A DNA stretch of 64,000 nt from Methylococcales bacterium. Its GTDB lineage: Bacteria > Pseudomonadota > Gammaproteobacteria > Methylococcales > Methylomonadaceae. Position 1 is the first letter of the stretch. Each line of letters begins with the position of its first letter. The stretch lies in NCBI GenBank assembly GCA_026399095.1, contig JAPLRP010000019.1, positions 96,584-160,583 of the forward strand, in the 5' to 3' direction. Positions 31,103-41,071 of the stretch are shown piece after piece. Made by a program: the position numbers and the translations under genes. The notes below the pieces were generated by a model, which was not told where the DNA came from, made no database searches, and saw only the letters and a list, made by a program, of their open reading frames with translations.

Positions 31103-32590
31103 ATGACCTTAGAACAATTTAATCACTATGCCCAACAAGGCTATAACCGTATTCCGGTTAGTCGTGAAGTCTTAGCTGATTTAGATACGCCTTTAAGTGC
31201 TTATCTGAAATTGGCTGATGGCGCGTATTCCTATTTATTTGAATCGGTTCACGGTGGTGAACAATGGGGGCGATATTCCATCATAGGACTACCTTGTAAA
31301 ACAGTTGTTAAAATTAATGGTAATCAAATTCGGGTAGAAAAAGACGGTGAATTACTGGAAACTGTATTGCATGACAATCCACTCGTCTGGATTGAGCAAT
31401 TTAAGCAGCGTTATAACGTGCCCGACATTGCTGATTTGCCGCGTTTTAATGGCGGCTTGGTAGGCTATTTTGGTTATGAAACGATTCGTTATATTGAACC
31501 CCGTTTACGTGGAATAGAAAAACCCGACCCACTGGGATGTCCTGATATTTTACTGATGGTTTCAGAAGAAATTCTGGTGTTTGATAATCTATCCGGCAAA
31601 GTATTGTTGTTGACTCATGCAAATCCAGAAGAAACCGATGCTTATAATATAGCGATAGCGCGCGTATCTGCACTGGCGGTCAAGTTGCGCAATCTGCAAG
31701 CCAAACCCCAAAAACATGCTAACCCTAGCAGAGTTGAAGAGGATGATTTTGTCTCCGGCTTTACCCAGCAAGGTTTTGAAGAGGCCGTATTAAAAGCTAA
31801 AGATTACATTGCCGATGGCGACATTATGCAGGTAGTTTTGTCGCAGCGACTGTCTATTCCTTATACTGCTTCACCACTTAATTTATACCGCGCCTTGCGT
31901 TGTCTAAATCCATCGCCGTATATGTTCTACCTGAATTTGGATGATTTTCATATCGTTGGATCGTCACCGGAAATATTGGTCAGACTTGAAGATAATACGG
32001 TTACGGTGCGCCCAATTGCCGGAACCCGTAAAAGAGGGGCAACGCCTGAGCAAGATATTGCTCTTGAACACGAATTATTGGCTGATCCAAAAGAGCTGGC
32101 AGAACACTTAATGTTGATTGATTTAGGTCGAAATGATGCGGGGCGTGTTGCTGAAATAGGCACGGTACAATTGACCGATAAAATGATTGTCGAACGTTAT
32201 TCTCATGTTATGCATATTGTTTCCAATGTCACCGGAACACTTCAGCAAGGTAAAAATGCCTTTGATGTGCTCGCAGCTACTTTTCCGGCCGGAACGGTTA
32301 GCGGTGCGCCCAAAATACGCGCAATGGAAATTATTGATGAACTTGAACCTGTAAAACGCGGTATTTATTCCGGTGCTGTCGGTTATATTGCATGGTCCGG
32401 AAATTTAGATACTGCCATTGCCATTAGAACCGCTGTTATTAAAGACAAACGCTTACACATACAAGCGGGTGCCGGTATCGTTTACGACTCTATACCCAGA
32501 AGCGAATGGGATGAAACCATGAATAAAGGCCGTGCTATATTTCGTGCCGTCAGTATGGCCGAAGCAGGCTTGGAAGGAGAACAGGCATGA
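31103..32590 (+). CDS. trpE: Anthranilate synthase component I
   Basis: 495 residues. The N-terminal regulatory part has [18 protein letters not shown], where the tryptophan feedback site lies. The chorismate-binding core includes [35 protein letters not shown]... (split here), [22 protein letters not shown] and [19 protein letters not shown]. Commits chorismate to tryptophan. Its stop overlaps the trpG start. Confidence 0.97.
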   Translation: MTLEQFNHYAQQGYNRIPVSREVLADLDTPLSAYLKLADGAYSYLFESVHGGEQWGRYSIIGLPCKTVVKINGNQIRVEKDGELLETVLHDNPLVWIEQFKQRYNVPDIADLPRFNGGLVGYFGYETIRYIEPRLRGIEKPDPLGCPDILLMVSEEILVFDNLSGKVLLLTHANPEETDAYNIAIARVSALAVKLRNLQAKPQKHANPSRVEEDDFVSGFTQQGFEEAVLKAKDYIADGDIMQVVLSQRLSIPYTASPLNLYRALRCLNPSPYMFYLNLDDFHIVGSSPEILVRLEDNTVTVRPIAGTRKRGATPEQDIALEHELLADPKELAEHLMLIDLGRNDAGRVAEIGTVQLTDKMIVERYSHVMHIVSNVTGTLQQGKNAFDVLAATFPAGTVSGAPKIRAMEIIDELEPVKRGIYSGAVGYIAWSGNLDTAIAIRTAVIKDKRLHIQAGAGIVYDSIPRSEWDETMNKGRAIFRAVSMAEAGLEGEQA

Positions 32591-33177
32591 GCGAAGTTAA
32601 AGTAGTTATGGTCGATAATTATGATTCGTTTACTTATAATCTGGTGCAGTATTTCGGAGAACTAGGTGCGGATGTTATGGTTGTGCGTAATGATCAGGTG
32701 ACGGTTGCGGATATAGAAAAACTCGCGCCGGATAAAATCGTCATTTCCCCCGGTCCTTGCACGCCTAAAGAAGCAGGTGTATCGGTTGAAGCTATTTTAA
32801 AGTTTGCCGGAAAATATCCTATTCTGGGCGTTTGCTTGGGCCATCAAAGCATCGGTTATGCTTTTGGCGGCCATGTCATCCATGCTAAACATATCATGCA
32901 CGGCAAAACGTCATTGATTCACCATAACAATCTCGGCGTGTTTAAAGGTTTGTCTAATCCATTCACCGCTACTCGCTATCATTCTCTGGTTATCGAACAG
33001 GCGTCGTTGCCGGATTGTCTTGAAATTACGGCGTGGACACAGGATGAAGCAGGTAATTTGGATGAAATCATGGGCGTCAGGCATAATACCTTGGACATTG
33101 AAGGCGTACAATTTCATCCCGAATCTATTTTGACGGAACATGGGCATGATTTGTTGAGGAATTTTTTGGAGCGGTGA
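32587..33177 (+). CDS. trpG: Anthranilate synthase component II (glutamine amidotransferase)
   Basis: 196 residues, class I amidotransferase: [22 protein letters not shown], the nucleophile Cys83 in [15 protein letters not shown], and the His-Glu pair in VQFHPESIL. Overlaps trpE by 4 bp. May also serve p-aminobenzoate synthesis, as TrpG/PabA proteins often do; no pabB here. Confidence 0.96.
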   Translation: MSEVKVVMVDNYDSFTYNLVQYFGELGADVMVVRNDQVTVADIEKLAPDKIVISPGPCTPKEAGVSVEAILKFAGKYPILGVCLGHQSIGYAFGGHVIHAKHIMHGKTSLIHHNNLGVFKGLSNPFTATRYHSLVIEQASLPDCLEITAWTQDEAGNLDEIMGVRHNTLDIEGVQFHPESILTEHGHDLLRNFLER

Positions 33178-33217
33178 TAGTAGTTATCGTTAGTCACTTT
33201 TACGCAATAAACACATA

Positions 33218-34255
33218 ATGCACATACAACAAGCCCTGCAAAAATTGCTGGATAAACAAAACCTGACCGCTGATGAAATGCGTCATGTTATGCGGCTCAT
33301 TATGTCAGGCGAAGCCACCGATGCACAAATAGGGGGTTTTTTAATTGCTTTGAGGTGCAAAGGCGAAACCATAGACGAGATTGCCGCTGCTGTTGAAGTA
33401 ATGCGCGAATTAGCCAGCAAAGTAACCATCACCGGCGAGCATGTTATCGACACGTGCGGTACTGGTGGCGATGGTGCAAATACGTTTAATATTTCCACTA
33501 CCTGCGCTTTTGTGGTGGCAGCGGGGGGTGGTCAAGTCGCCAAACACGGTAATCGTTCTGTGTCCAGCAGTTGTGGTAGTGCGGATTTGCTGGAAGCGGC
33601 GGGCGTTAATCTGAATTTAAGTGCGGAACAAGTGACGCAGTGCGTTAATGAAATTGGGGTCGGCTTTTTATTTGCTCCCAAACATCACGGTGCTATGAAG
33701 CATACCATTAATGTGCGTAAAGAAATGGGCGTTAGAACCCTGTTTAATTTATTAGGCCCTTTATCCAATCCGGCGTGTGCGCCCAACCAGTTAATCGGTG
33801 TCTTTGCAAAAAAGTGGGTCGAACCGCTGGCGCAGGTATTAAAAAAACTGGGTAGCCGGCATGTGTTAATCGTCAATGCGGATGATGGTCTGGATGAAAT
33901 CAGCATTGCTTCCGCTTCCACTATTGCAGAACTTAAAAATAACCAAGTTACTACTTATACCATTACTCCGGAACAATTTGGTTTTAAACGCGCCAGTCTA
34001 AATGATTTAGCCGTTGACGGTGCTGCATCCAGCTTGGTGATGGTTAAGTCAGTGCTGAATAACCAAGTCGGAGCTGCGCTGGATATTGTGCTTTTAAATG
34101 CAGGCGCTGCTATTTATGCGGCAAATATTACTGATTCACTGGCGTCCGGTATAGAAAAGGCTCGGCAAGTTATCGCCAGTGGCGAGGCAAGAGCCAAACT
34201 CGACGCACTAATCGCTTATTCAAAACTTAACGAATTAACCAATAAACATGACTAA
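33218..34255 (+). CDS. trpD: Anthranilate phosphoribosyltransferase
   Basis: 345 residues. PRPP site [17 protein letters not shown], then [19 protein letters not shown] and [35 protein letters not shown]. Transfers phosphoribose to anthranilate. 40 bp after trpG and overlapping trpC by 8 bp. Confidence 0.97.
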   Translation: MHIQQALQKLLDKQNLTADEMRHVMRLIMSGEATDAQIGGFLIALRCKGETIDEIAAAVEVMRELASKVTITGEHVIDTCGTGGDGANTFNISTTCAFVVAAGGGQVAKHGNRSVSSSCGSADLLEAAGVNLNLSAEQVTQCVNEIGVGFLFAPKHHGAMKHTINVRKEMGVRTLFNLLGPLSNPACAPNQLIGVFAKKWVEPLAQVLKKLGSRHVLIVNADDGLDEISIASASTIAELKNNQVTTYTITPEQFGFKRASLNDLAVDGAASSLVMVKSVLNNQVGAALDIVLLNAGAAIYAANITDSLASGIEKARQVIASGEARAKLDALIAYSKLNELTNKHD

Positions 34256-35048
34256 TACCCCTGACATTTTAAAAACTATACTGGCAAAAAAAGCCGAAGA
34301 AGTCGCCAGACGCAAATCCGGTATGTCGATAGCCAATCTTGAAGAAATTGCCGGTGGTGTAGAGCGTCCTCGTGGCTTTTATAAAGCTATCCAAGACAAG
34401 GTTTTGAAGAAAAAACCGGCGATTATTGCTGAAATCAAGAAAGCATCACCCAGCCAAGGCGTGATTAGGGAAAATTTTCAGCCCGTACTTATCGGTCAGG
34501 ATTACGCCATGAACGGGGCCACCTGTTTATCGGTATTAACGGATAAAGAATTCTTTCAGGGCTCGGAAGCTTATTTGCAAATGGTCAGAGAGCGCTGTCC
34601 ACTGCCGGTATTAAGAAAAGACTTTATGATTGATGCTTATCAAGTCTATGAAGCCCGAGCCTTAGGTGCCGATTGTATTTTACTGATTGTTGCCGCGCTT
34701 GAAGATGAACTGATGCATGAGTTGTCAGATACCGCCACAAAACTGGGTATGGATGTGCTGGTTGAAGTTCATGATGCTGAAGAACTGCAAAGAGCACTTA
34801 AATTGGATACCCGGTTAATCGGTATTAACAACCGCAACTTGCGTACCTTCCAAACAGCGTTGCAAACAACCTTGGATTTAAAACAGCAAATTCCTGAAGA
34901 TCGCATCATCATCACCGAAAGCGGTATCCACACACACGACGATGTGCAACTGATGCTGGATAATGATATTTACGCCTTTTTGGTCGGTGAAGTTTTTATG
35001 AGAGCCGAAAGCCCCGGCAAAAAAATGCGCGAGTTATTCACTCTGTAA
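34248..35048 (+). CDS. trpC: Indole-3-glycerol phosphate synthase
   Basis: 266 residues, a monofunctional TrpC without fused TrpF. Landmarks: [62 protein letters not shown] and ITESGI. Ends the trpEGDC unit; trpF, trpB and trpA are elsewhere. Confidence 0.96.
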   Translation: MTNTPDILKTILAKKAEEVARRKSGMSIANLEEIAGGVERPRGFYKAIQDKVLKKKPAIIAEIKKASPSQGVIRENFQPVLIGQDYAMNGATCLSVLTDKEFFQGSEAYLQMVRERCPLPVLRKDFMIDAYQVYEARALGADCILLIVAALEDELMHELSDTATKLGMDVLVEVHDAEELQRALKLDTRLIGINNRNLRTFQTALQTTLDLKQQIPEDRIIITESGIHTHDDVQLMLDNDIYAFLVGEVFMRAESPGKKMRELFTL

Positions 35049-35062
35049 GGTTTAGCCACTAA

Positions 35063-35086
35063 TAGGATGGCGCTTTTGCCATCCTA
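35063..35086. repeat. REP-like palindrome between trpC and pilU
   Basis: TAGGATGGC-GCTTTT-GCCATCCTA, a perfect 9-bp stem in the 55-bp gap between convergent trpC and pilU. Lacking a T run on either side, it looks more like a dispersed palindromic repeat than an intrinsic terminator, though it could block read-through both ways. Confidence 0.55.
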
Positions 35087-35103
35087 CATTGACTTGAATA
35101 GTT

Positions 35104-36258
35104 TTAGTCCGGCTTTTTAAAGATGTTATCAGAGAAGCTTTTTTCCTCATCCTCTTCAGATAGTAGCAGGTCATCTTCTTCAAAAGTGCTTGTATTCTCA
35201 GTGTTAAGCTTGATCATTAAGCGCACTTCGTTTCTTGAATCAGCTGAGTTTAATGCGTCTTCGTAACTAATTTTTCCTGCAACGTACAAATCATAAAGTG
35301 CCTGATCAAAAGTCTGCATCCCTTGTTCCCGAGAGTCTTTCATTAATTCTTTTATTTTATTAATCTCACCCTTACGAATATAGTCTTTGGCTAAAGGCGT
35401 ATTAATCAATATTTCAACGGCTGGGTAACGACCTTTACCATCAGCTCGTTTAATCAATTGTTGCGCAACTATTCCCTTCAAGTTTAGTGACAAATCCATC
35501 AATAATTGATCATGCATTTCATCCGGAAAGAAATGTAAGATGCGATCTAAGGCTTGGTTGGCATTGTTTGCATGCAGTGTCGACAGACATAAATGTCCTG
35601 TTTCAGCAAAAGTAATGGCATTTTGCATGGTTTCGCGCGTTCTTATTTCACCAATCAAAATGACATCAGGGGCCTGACGTAAGGTATTTTTTAAAGCTAC
35701 TTCATAAGAAGCGGTATCAATCCCTACTTCTCGCTGAGTAACAATACAACCGAGATGCGGATGTTGAAACTCTATAGGATCTTCAATAGTAATAATATGG
35801 CCGTGACTATTTTGATTGCGATGCTTAATCAAGGCTGCCAGAGTGGTCGATTTCCCTGTGCCTGTGGCTCCCACAAAGAGAATGAGGCCACGCTTTTCCA
35901 TGATCATGTCTTTTAAAATCGGTGGTAAATGCAAAGATTCGGCATCAGGTATTTCGTTTTCAATACGTCGCATAACCATGCCGGCAGAATCTCGTTGTGT
36001 AAATGCGCTGACTCTGAATCTGCCAAAATTGGGTACACTGATACCAAATTGACATTCCTTGGTATTTTCAAATTCCTCTTTTTGCTTCTGATTCATAATG
36101 CTCAGGATAACTTCTAAAGCTTGGTCGGCAGTCAGTGGAATATTGGAGGTCTCAATGAGTTCATTATCAACCTTGATAGAGGGAGCTCTTCCTGCTGTTA
36201 TAAATAAATCAGAGGCTTTTTTCTGGGCCATCATGGTAAATAATGCGTTAAAATTCAT
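35104..36258 (-). CDS. pilU: Type IV pilus retraction ATPase PilU
   Basis: 384 residues. Secretion ATPase: Walker A FVGATGTGKSTTLAAL, Asp box TIEDPIEFQHPHLG, Walker B ILIGEIRTRETM and the His box HLCLSTLHANNA. The acidic C-terminal extension (EEDDLLLSEEDEEKSF) and absence of the AIRNLIRE motif distinguish PilU from PilT. Accessory retraction motor. Follows pilT by 9 bp. Confidence 0.94.
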   Translation of the reverse strand: MNFNALFTMMAQKKASDLFITAGRAPSIKVDNELIETSNIPLTADQALEVILSIMNQKQKEEFENTKECQFGISVPNFGRFRVSAFTQRDSAGMVMRRIENEIPDAESLHLPPILKDMIMEKRGLILFVGATGTGKSTTLAALIKHRNQNSHGHIITIEDPIEFQHPHLGCIVTQREVGIDTASYEVALKNTLRQAPDVILIGEIRTRETMQNAITFAETGHLCLSTLHANNANQALDRILHFFPDEMHDQLLMDLSLNLKGIVAQQLIKRADGKGRYPAVEILINTPLAKDYIRKGEINKIKELMKDSREQGMQTFDQALYDLYVAGKISYEDALNSADSRNEVRLMIKLNTENTSTFEEDDLLLSEEDEEKSFSDNIFKKPD

Positions 36259-36267
36259 ATCAGCTCC

Positions 36268-37305
36268 TTAAAGGAATGCCTCTTTATTTACGGCTTTAGT
36301 CATGGCTATTTTTGAACTGATCAAGCCTTTATCAACCAGTTCCTTAAGGTTTTGGTCTAGTGTCTGCATGCCGTCCTTGCGCCCGGTTTGAATTGCCGAA
36401 TACATTTGAGCGACTTTAGCTTCTCTAATCAAGTTTCTTATTGCGGATGTGCCCACCATTATTTCATGAGCGGCAACACGGCCACCACCGGTTTTTTTCA
36501 TGAGTGTTTGTGAAATAACACCCTGTAATGATTCAGATAACATCGATCGAATCATATCTTTTTCTGCTGCCGGGAATACATCAATAATACGGTCGATAGT
36601 TTTGGCTGCTGATGTAGTATGTAATGTGCCGAAAACAAGATGACCGGTTTCAGCAGCAGTTAACGCCAAGCGAATAGTTTCCAGATCACGCATTTCACCG
36701 ACCATAATAATATCCGGGTCTTCACGAAGCGCTGAGCGTAATGCTTCATTAAAGCCATGTGTATCACGATGAACCTCTCGTTGATTGATTAACGATTTTT
36801 GACTTTCATGAACAAATTCAATGGGGTCTTCGACGGTCAGAATGTGTGCGTAATCATTGCAATTAATATGATTAATCATCGCGGCGAGTGTGGTTGATTT
36901 ACCAGAACCTGTCGGGCCGGTTACTAAAATAAGTCCACGCGGTTTTCTGGTTAACTCTTCAAAAAATTTGGGTGCGTTCAAGTCTTCCAGGGTCAATACT
37001 TTTGAGGGAATCGTTCTAAAAACACCGGCTGCACCACGCTCCTGATTAAAGGCATTAACACGAAAACGGGCGACACCGGGCAAGGAGAAGGAAAAGTCGG
37101 TTTCTAAAAATTCCTCGTAATCTCGACGTTGCTTGTCATTCATGATGTCGTAAATCAAAGCATGCACAGTTTTATGATCGAGTGGGGGAACGTTAATACG
37201 CCGAATATCCCCGTCAACCCTAATCATGGGGGGTAGTCCTGCTGATAAATGCAAATCTGATGCGTTATTTTTAACTGAAAAGGCCAGTAACTCTGTAATA
37301 TCCAT
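36268..37305 (-). CDS. pilT: Type IV pilus retraction ATPase PilT
   Basis: 345 residues from the ATG at 37305, which yields the family start MDITELLAFSVKNNASDLHL. Walker A VTGPTGSGKSTTLAAM, TVEDPIEFVHES, Walker B IIMVGEMRDLETI, HLVFGTLHTTSA, and the C-terminal SAIRNLIREAK motif required for retraction. Drives pilus retraction for twitching and DNA uptake. Divergent from yggS, as in many gammaproteobacteria. Confidence 0.96.
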   Translation of the reverse strand: MDITELLAFSVKNNASDLHLSAGLPPMIRVDGDIRRINVPPLDHKTVHALIYDIMNDKQRRDYEEFLETDFSFSLPGVARFRVNAFNQERGAAGVFRTIPSKVLTLEDLNAPKFFEELTRKPRGLILVTGPTGSGKSTTLAAMINHINCNDYAHILTVEDPIEFVHESQKSLINQREVHRDTHGFNEALRSALREDPDIIMVGEMRDLETIRLALTAAETGHLVFGTLHTTSAAKTIDRIIDVFPAAEKDMIRSMLSESLQGVISQTLMKKTGGGRVAAHEIMVGTSAIRNLIREAKVAQMYSAIQTGRKDGMQTLDQNLKELVDKGLISSKIAMTKAVNKEAFL

Positions 37306-37429
37306 AAAATTCTCTGTTAAAGTAGTCGGTAAAAACAACTAATTGTTGATACCTTAACCCAACTCTTTGTTTTTTTGAAGCTGTACCTTTAATTGCAGCC
37401 GATAACATCTTAATTATTTATAGAAGATC

Positions 37430-38101
37430 ATGATAAATAAAAGACTTAAACAGCTACTTGCACAAATCAGGCAAGCTGAAATAACCTACAACCGTAAACC
37501 TGGAGATGTTTTATTACTCGCCGTTAGCAAGACAAAAACAGCTCAGGATATTGCTCAGGCTTATAGCGCCGGACAGAGACATTTCGGTGAAAATTATTGT
37601 CAGGAAGCACTAAAAAAACAGCAGGAATTGAGTGCTTATGATATTACCTGGCATTTTATTGGTCCTATTCAATCCAATAAAACCAAAGCAATTGCTACGC
37701 ATTTTAATTGGGTACATAGTGTTGATAGTTTTAAGATTGCCAAACGTCTTAGTGAGCAACGTCCCAGTGCACTGCCGCCCTTAAATATTTGTCTGCAAGT
37801 CAATATAAGTGGAGAACAAAGTAAATCGGGCATAGTTTTGAATGAATTGGCTGAAATGTGTGTGCTTATAGCCGCATTACCCAACATTAAATTGCGTGGA
37901 GTGATGGCGGTGCCAGAGCCTGAAGATAATTTCGAATTGCAGCGTAAGCCTTTTAAGGCGCTTTATCAGGCGGTTGCAAAACTAGGTGATTTTAAATTGG
38001 ATACTTATTCGTTTGGCATGAGCAATGATTTAAATGCGGCAGTTGCGGAAGGTGCTACTATTGTTCGGATTGGCACTGCTTTATTTGGTGCGCGCGAATA
38101 A
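37430..38101 (+). CDS. yggS: YggS/PLPBP family pyridoxal phosphate homeostasis protein
   Basis: 223 residues. A single PLP-binding TIM barrel: the PLP lysine is in LLAVSKTKTAQDI, HFGENYCQEALKK and WHFIGPIQSNKTK are signature blocks, and FGMSNDLNAAVAEGATIVRIGTALFG closes it. No catalytic activity known; keeps PLP levels balanced. Stands opposite pilT, a conserved placement. Confidence 0.95.
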   Translation: MINKRLKQLLAQIRQAEITYNRKPGDVLLLAVSKTKTAQDIAQAYSAGQRHFGENYCQEALKKQQELSAYDITWHFIGPIQSNKTKAIATHFNWVHSVDSFKIAKRLSEQRPSALPPLNICLQVNISGEQSKSGIVLNELAEMCVLIAALPNIKLRGVMAVPEPEDNFELQRKPFKALYQAVAKLGDFKLDTYSFGMSNDLNAAVAEGATIVRIGTALFGARE

Positions 38102-38125
38102 ATGCTTTTATAAAATAAATAATCT

Positions 38126-38155
38126 TTGACAAAACAAGACAACCGGTCGTATTAT
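38126..38155 (+). promoter_or_regulatory. tetR promoter with internal operator
   Basis: TTGACA at 38126-38131 and TATTAT at 38150-38155, 18 bp apart. The spacer holds AGACAACCGGTCGT (38137-38150), nearly palindromic around CCGG. The same word occurs upstream of the next gene, so it is likely the TetR protein's own operator. With the ATG at 38162, the predicted transcript would begin at or beside the start codon. Confidence 0.7.
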
Positions 38156-38161
38156 CTAGCC

Positions 38162-38761
38162 ATGACAAGAATAGCAAATAAGATCATCAATAAAGAAAAT
38201 TTGTTAAGCCAAGGGGTTACCTTGCTTATGCAGCAAGGTTATCACGGCACAGGATTAAAAGAAATTCTGGATGCCGTGCAGATTCCAAAAGGCTCTTTTT
38301 ACAATTATTTTGGCAGTAAAGAGAACTTTGCTGCTGAAGTAATTCAGCATTATATAAATCCTTTCATCGATCAATTAAACGGACATTTAGAAGCTCCGGG
38401 CAATAATACCTTAAGTGCTTTGTTGTGCTATTTCAATGAACTTATTACAGAATTAGAGAAGGCAGATTTTAAAGGCGGTTGTTTATTAGGGAATTTAATG
38501 GGGGAAATTGGTGATACCAGTGAGCTTTGTAAAGAGTCATTACAATTCGCGGTTAATCGTTATCGAGATTTGTTGCAGGCAGGTCTGTTAAAGGCGCAAC
38601 AAGAGGGAACTGTAAGAGTAGACAAATCAGCAGAAGAGATGGCTGATCTGTTGGTTAATATGTGGCAAGGAGCTTTATTAAGAATGAAAATTGAACAATC
38701 ATCTATCCCTCTCAAGCAGTGTTGTGAGAATCTGTTGGGTGATTTTTTTAAAGCTAAATGA
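38162..38761 (+). CDS. TetR/AcrR family transcriptional regulator
   Basis: 199 residues from the ATG at 38162; the longer frame starts inside the -35 box and is rejected. N-terminal helix-turn-helix: LMQQGYHGTGLKEILDAVQIPKGSFYNYFGSKENF, shown here only as landmarks GYHGTGLKEI and GSFYNYF. The C-terminal ligand domain is of the TetR_C_16/YxaF-like type with FKGGCLLGNLMGEIGD, seen in regulators of nem/oxidoreductase genes that sense electrophiles. The matched operator in front of itself and of the following gene implies autoregulation and control of the DUF4242 gene. Confidence 0.9.
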   Translation: MTRIANKIINKENLLSQGVTLLMQQGYHGTGLKEILDAVQIPKGSFYNYFGSKENFAAEVIQHYINPFIDQLNGHLEAPGNNTLSALLCYFNELITELEKADFKGGCLLGNLMGEIGDTSELCKESLQFAVNRYRDLLQAGLLKAQQEGTVRVDKSAEEMADLLVNMWQGALLRMKIEQSSIPLKQCCENLLGDFFKAK

Positions 38762-38764
38762 TAT

Positions 38765-38789
38765 TATAATAAATAAGACGACCAGTCGT
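38765..38789 (+). promoter_or_regulatory. Promoter -10 and second TetR operator before the DUF4242 gene
   Basis: A perfect TATAAT at 38765-38770 is followed by AGACGACCAGTCGT at 38776-38789, which shares 12 of 14 positions with the site upstream of tetR. It overlaps the expected transcription start, a position suited to repression. Confidence 0.7.
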
Positions 38790-38817
38790 TTTTAACATAA
38801 CTCAGGAGAAAATTATT

Positions 38818-39093
38818 ATGCCAAAATATATTATTGAACGTGAAATACCCGGTGCAGGCGCATTAACCGCTCAGGATCTTCAAGGTATATCACAAAAATC
38901 ATGTGGTGTGCTAAGTGATATGGGGCCTAAAATTCAATGGGTAGAAAGCTATGTAACAGACGATAAAGTTTATTGCATCTATATTGCGCCCGATGAAGCA
39001 ACTGTCAAAGCACATGCCGAACAAGGCGGGTTTCCAGCCAATCGTATTTCCCAAATTAAAACCATGATTGATCCAACTACGGCAGAAATTTAG
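38818..39093 (+). CDS. DUF4242 (SCO4226-like) small protein
   Basis: 91 residues, no signal peptide. MPKYIIEREIPGAGALT, then QWVESYVTDDKVYCIYIAPDEATVKAHAEQGGFP is the DUF4242 pattern; a Streptomyces member binds nickel. The ribosome binding site is CAGGAG. Its promoter carries the TetR operator, so it is probably derepressed by the regulator's ligand. Physiological role unknown. Confidence 0.82.
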   Translation: MPKYIIEREIPGAGALTAQDLQGISQKSCGVLSDMGPKIQWVESYVTDDKVYCIYIAPDEATVKAHAEQGGFPANRISQIKTMIDPTTAEI

Positions 39094-39140
39094 TAGACAT
39101 CAATCGAGAGACTGAATTTGTGCAAGTCAGTGTTATTTAA

Positions 39141-39168
39141 TTGACTAAATGCCTTTAGAGTCTGTTAT
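39141..39168 (+). promoter_or_regulatory. Possible metY promoter
   Basis: TTGACT at 39141-39146 and TGTTAT at 39163-39168 with a 16-bp spacer, about 65 bp before metY. An imperfect hairpin with arms CGCATTC and GAATGCG (39172-39202) lies in the leader. It does not resemble a SAM riboswitch that I can recognise. Confidence 0.4.
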
Positions 39169-39233
39169 CTGCGCATTCACGTGCTAATGCTTTGGGAATG
39201 CGTTTAAATTTTTATAGTAAAGAAAAGAACCCT

Positions 39234-40508
39234 ATGAAACTTGAAACAATAGCGGTACATGGTGGCTATAGCCCTGATCCAACAACCAAAGCAGTGGCGG
39301 TACCTATTTATCAAACCACCTCTTATGCCTTTGACGACACCCAGCATGGCGCTGATCTCTTTGATCTGAAAGTCGCCGGTAATATCTATACACGCATCAT
39401 GAATCCGACTACAGACGTTCTCGAAAAACGCGTAGCCGAATTGGAAGGCGGGCTTGCAGGTTTGGCATTGGCCTCCGGTATGGCAGCAATCACTTATGCC
39501 ATCATGACCATTGCTGAAGCAGGTGACAATATCGTTTCCGCCGCAACCTTATACGGAGGAACCTATAATCTGTTTGCCCATACTCTCCCGCAATATGGTA
39601 TTAATGTTCGATTTGCCGATTATCGTGATCCCGCGGCTTTCGAGAAATTGATTGACGATAAAACCAAGGCTATATTTTGTGAGTCGGTTGGTAATCCACT
39701 AGGTAATATTACTGATTTTGAAGTTTTGGCTGATATTGCACATCGTAATGGCATACCTTTAATAGTTGATAATACCGTCCCATCACCTTATTTGTGTAGA
39801 CCGATTGAACATGGTGCCGATATCGTTGTGCATTCATTAACCAAATATCTGGGTGGTCATGGCAATAGCATTGGCGGGGTAATTGTTGATAGTGGTAAAT
39901 TTCCTTGGGCTGAACATAAGACTCGCTTTCGTCGCCTTAACGAGCCAGATGTCTCTTATCATGGTGTAGTTTATACTGAAGCATTGGGAGCTGCCGCTTA
40001 TATTGGCCGAGCTCGAGTAGTGCCGTTGCGAAATACTGGTGCGGCCATTTCACCTTTTAATTCGTTTTTAATATTACAAGGTATTGAAACCTTGGCGTTA
40101 CGAATGGATAGAATCTGTGAAAATGCAATTAAAGTGGCTCAATTTCTACAAAAACACGAAAAAGTGGCGTGGGTTAATTATGCAGGCTTGGTTGAGCATC
40201 AAGATAAGCCACTGGTCGATAAATATATGGGCGGTCGTGCCTCCGGCATTCTAACCTTTGGTTTAAATAATGGTCGTAAAGCGGGTGAGAATTTCCAAGA
40301 TGCTTTAAGATTATTTACCCGCCTCGTAAATATTGGTGATGCCAAGTCACTTGCCTGTCATCCTGCATCAACCACGCATCGCCAGCTTTCACCAGAAGAG
40401 TTAGTCAAGGCAGGTGTGACTGAAGAGATGGTACGCTTGTCCATTGGTATTGAGCATATCGATGATATTCTAGAAGACTTAGAGCAAGCTTTGGCGGTAT
40501 CTTCTTGA
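39234..40508 (+). CDS. metY: O-acetylhomoserine aminocarboxypropyltransferase (sulfhydrylase)
   Basis: 424 residues from the ATG at 39234, the start that gives METY-like MKLETIAVHGGYSPDPTT. Cys/Met metabolism PLP enzyme: SGMAAITYA, YGGTYNLFAHTLPQYGI, DNTVPSPYLCRPIEHGADIVVHS and the PLP lysine in HSLTKYLGGHG; ends VRLSIGIEHIDDILEDL. Uses sulfide and O-acetylhomoserine to form homocysteine. The insertions around PYLCRP and length favour MetY over MetB/MetC. Related in theme to the sulfate locus 9 kb downstream. Confidence 0.94.
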   Translation: MKLETIAVHGGYSPDPTTKAVAVPIYQTTSYAFDDTQHGADLFDLKVAGNIYTRIMNPTTDVLEKRVAELEGGLAGLALASGMAAITYAIMTIAEAGDNIVSAATLYGGTYNLFAHTLPQYGINVRFADYRDPAAFEKLIDDKTKAIFCESVGNPLGNITDFEVLADIAHRNGIPLIVDNTVPSPYLCRPIEHGADIVVHSLTKYLGGHGNSIGGVIVDSGKFPWAEHKTRFRRLNEPDVSYHGVVYTEALGAAAYIGRARVVPLRNTGAAISPFNSFLILQGIETLALRMDRICENAIKVAQFLQKHEKVAWVNYAGLVEHQDKPLVDKYMGGRASGILTFGLNNGRKAGENFQDALRLFTRLVNIGDAKSLACHPASTTHRQLSPEELVKAGVTEEMVRLSIGIEHIDDILEDLEQALAVSS

Positions 40509-40571
40509 TTCAAAGCTATCGTCCCGTATAGTATAAAAATAATAATAATAATTGAAGCTTAAGGTTAATAG

Positions 40572-40985
40572 ATGATTGGATATATTGAGAGTTATGATCC
40601 CGAAGACCAAACTGGGATTGTAAAAAGTGAAGAAAATTCTTATACGTTTCATTTGGATGACTGGATTTCGCAAGTACCTCCAGACCAAGGTGATGATGTA
40701 AATTTTGAAGTAGAAGGTACGATAGCGCGTAAAATTAATTTAGTAGGTGCTTTTTTGACACCACCTAAGGCAGTTAAGCGTAAATATGTTGCAGCACTAT
40801 TGGCTTTGTTTTTGGGATTTACAGGAATACATCGATTTTATCTGGGATTTTATTGGCTGGGAATAGCCCAGTTGGCGCTGACGGCAGCAACCGTTGGGTA
40901 TGGCGCTTTGTGGGGTTTCATAGAAGCTATTCTGTTGTTTACAGGTAATATCAATAAAGACGCTAAAGGACGCCCTTTAAAATAG
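40572..40985 (+). CDS. TM2 domain protein with OB-like N-terminus
   Basis: 137 residues. Residues 1 to about 60 (MIGYIESYDPEDQTGIVKSE, then FEVEGTIARKINLV) resemble a shortened cold-shock/OB beta-barrel, with GxI and FHxDD at the expected spacing. Residues about 66-130 form a TM2 domain: two helices around GFTGIHRFYLGFYWLGIAQL. The fusion suggests a membrane-tethered nucleic-acid- or ligand-binding fold; no function is known. Faces the cspA-type gene across a shared terminator. Confidence 0.8.
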   Translation: MIGYIESYDPEDQTGIVKSEENSYTFHLDDWISQVPPDQGDDVNFEVEGTIARKINLVGAFLTPPKAVKRKYVAALLALFLGFTGIHRFYLGFYWLGIAQLALTAATVGYGALWGFIEAILLFTGNINKDAKGRPLK

Positions 40986-41017
40986 CTTTAAAATTGGAAT
41001 ATTTGGTCATATAAAAC

Positions 41018-41053
41018 AAAAAAGGCCCTTATCATTTGATAAGAGCCTTTTTT
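41018..41053. terminator. Bidirectional terminator
   Basis: AAAAAGGC-C-CTTATCA / TGATAAG-A-GCCTTTTT stem with one mismatch, A run on the left and T run on the right, so it can stop both the TM2 gene and the convergent cold-shock gene. Confidence 0.87.
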
Positions 41054-41071
41054 AAACTGAATCGTTAGTGC

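Noticed and set aside
36268..37338. Longer PilT start at 37338
   Set aside because: Adds 11 residues unlike PilT; the ATG at 37305 gives the family N-terminus.
39172..39202. Hairpin in the metY leader as a SAM or other riboswitch
   Set aside because: Only one imperfect stem with a large loop; none of the conserved cores of SAM-I, SAM-II or SAH riboswitches could be recognised.
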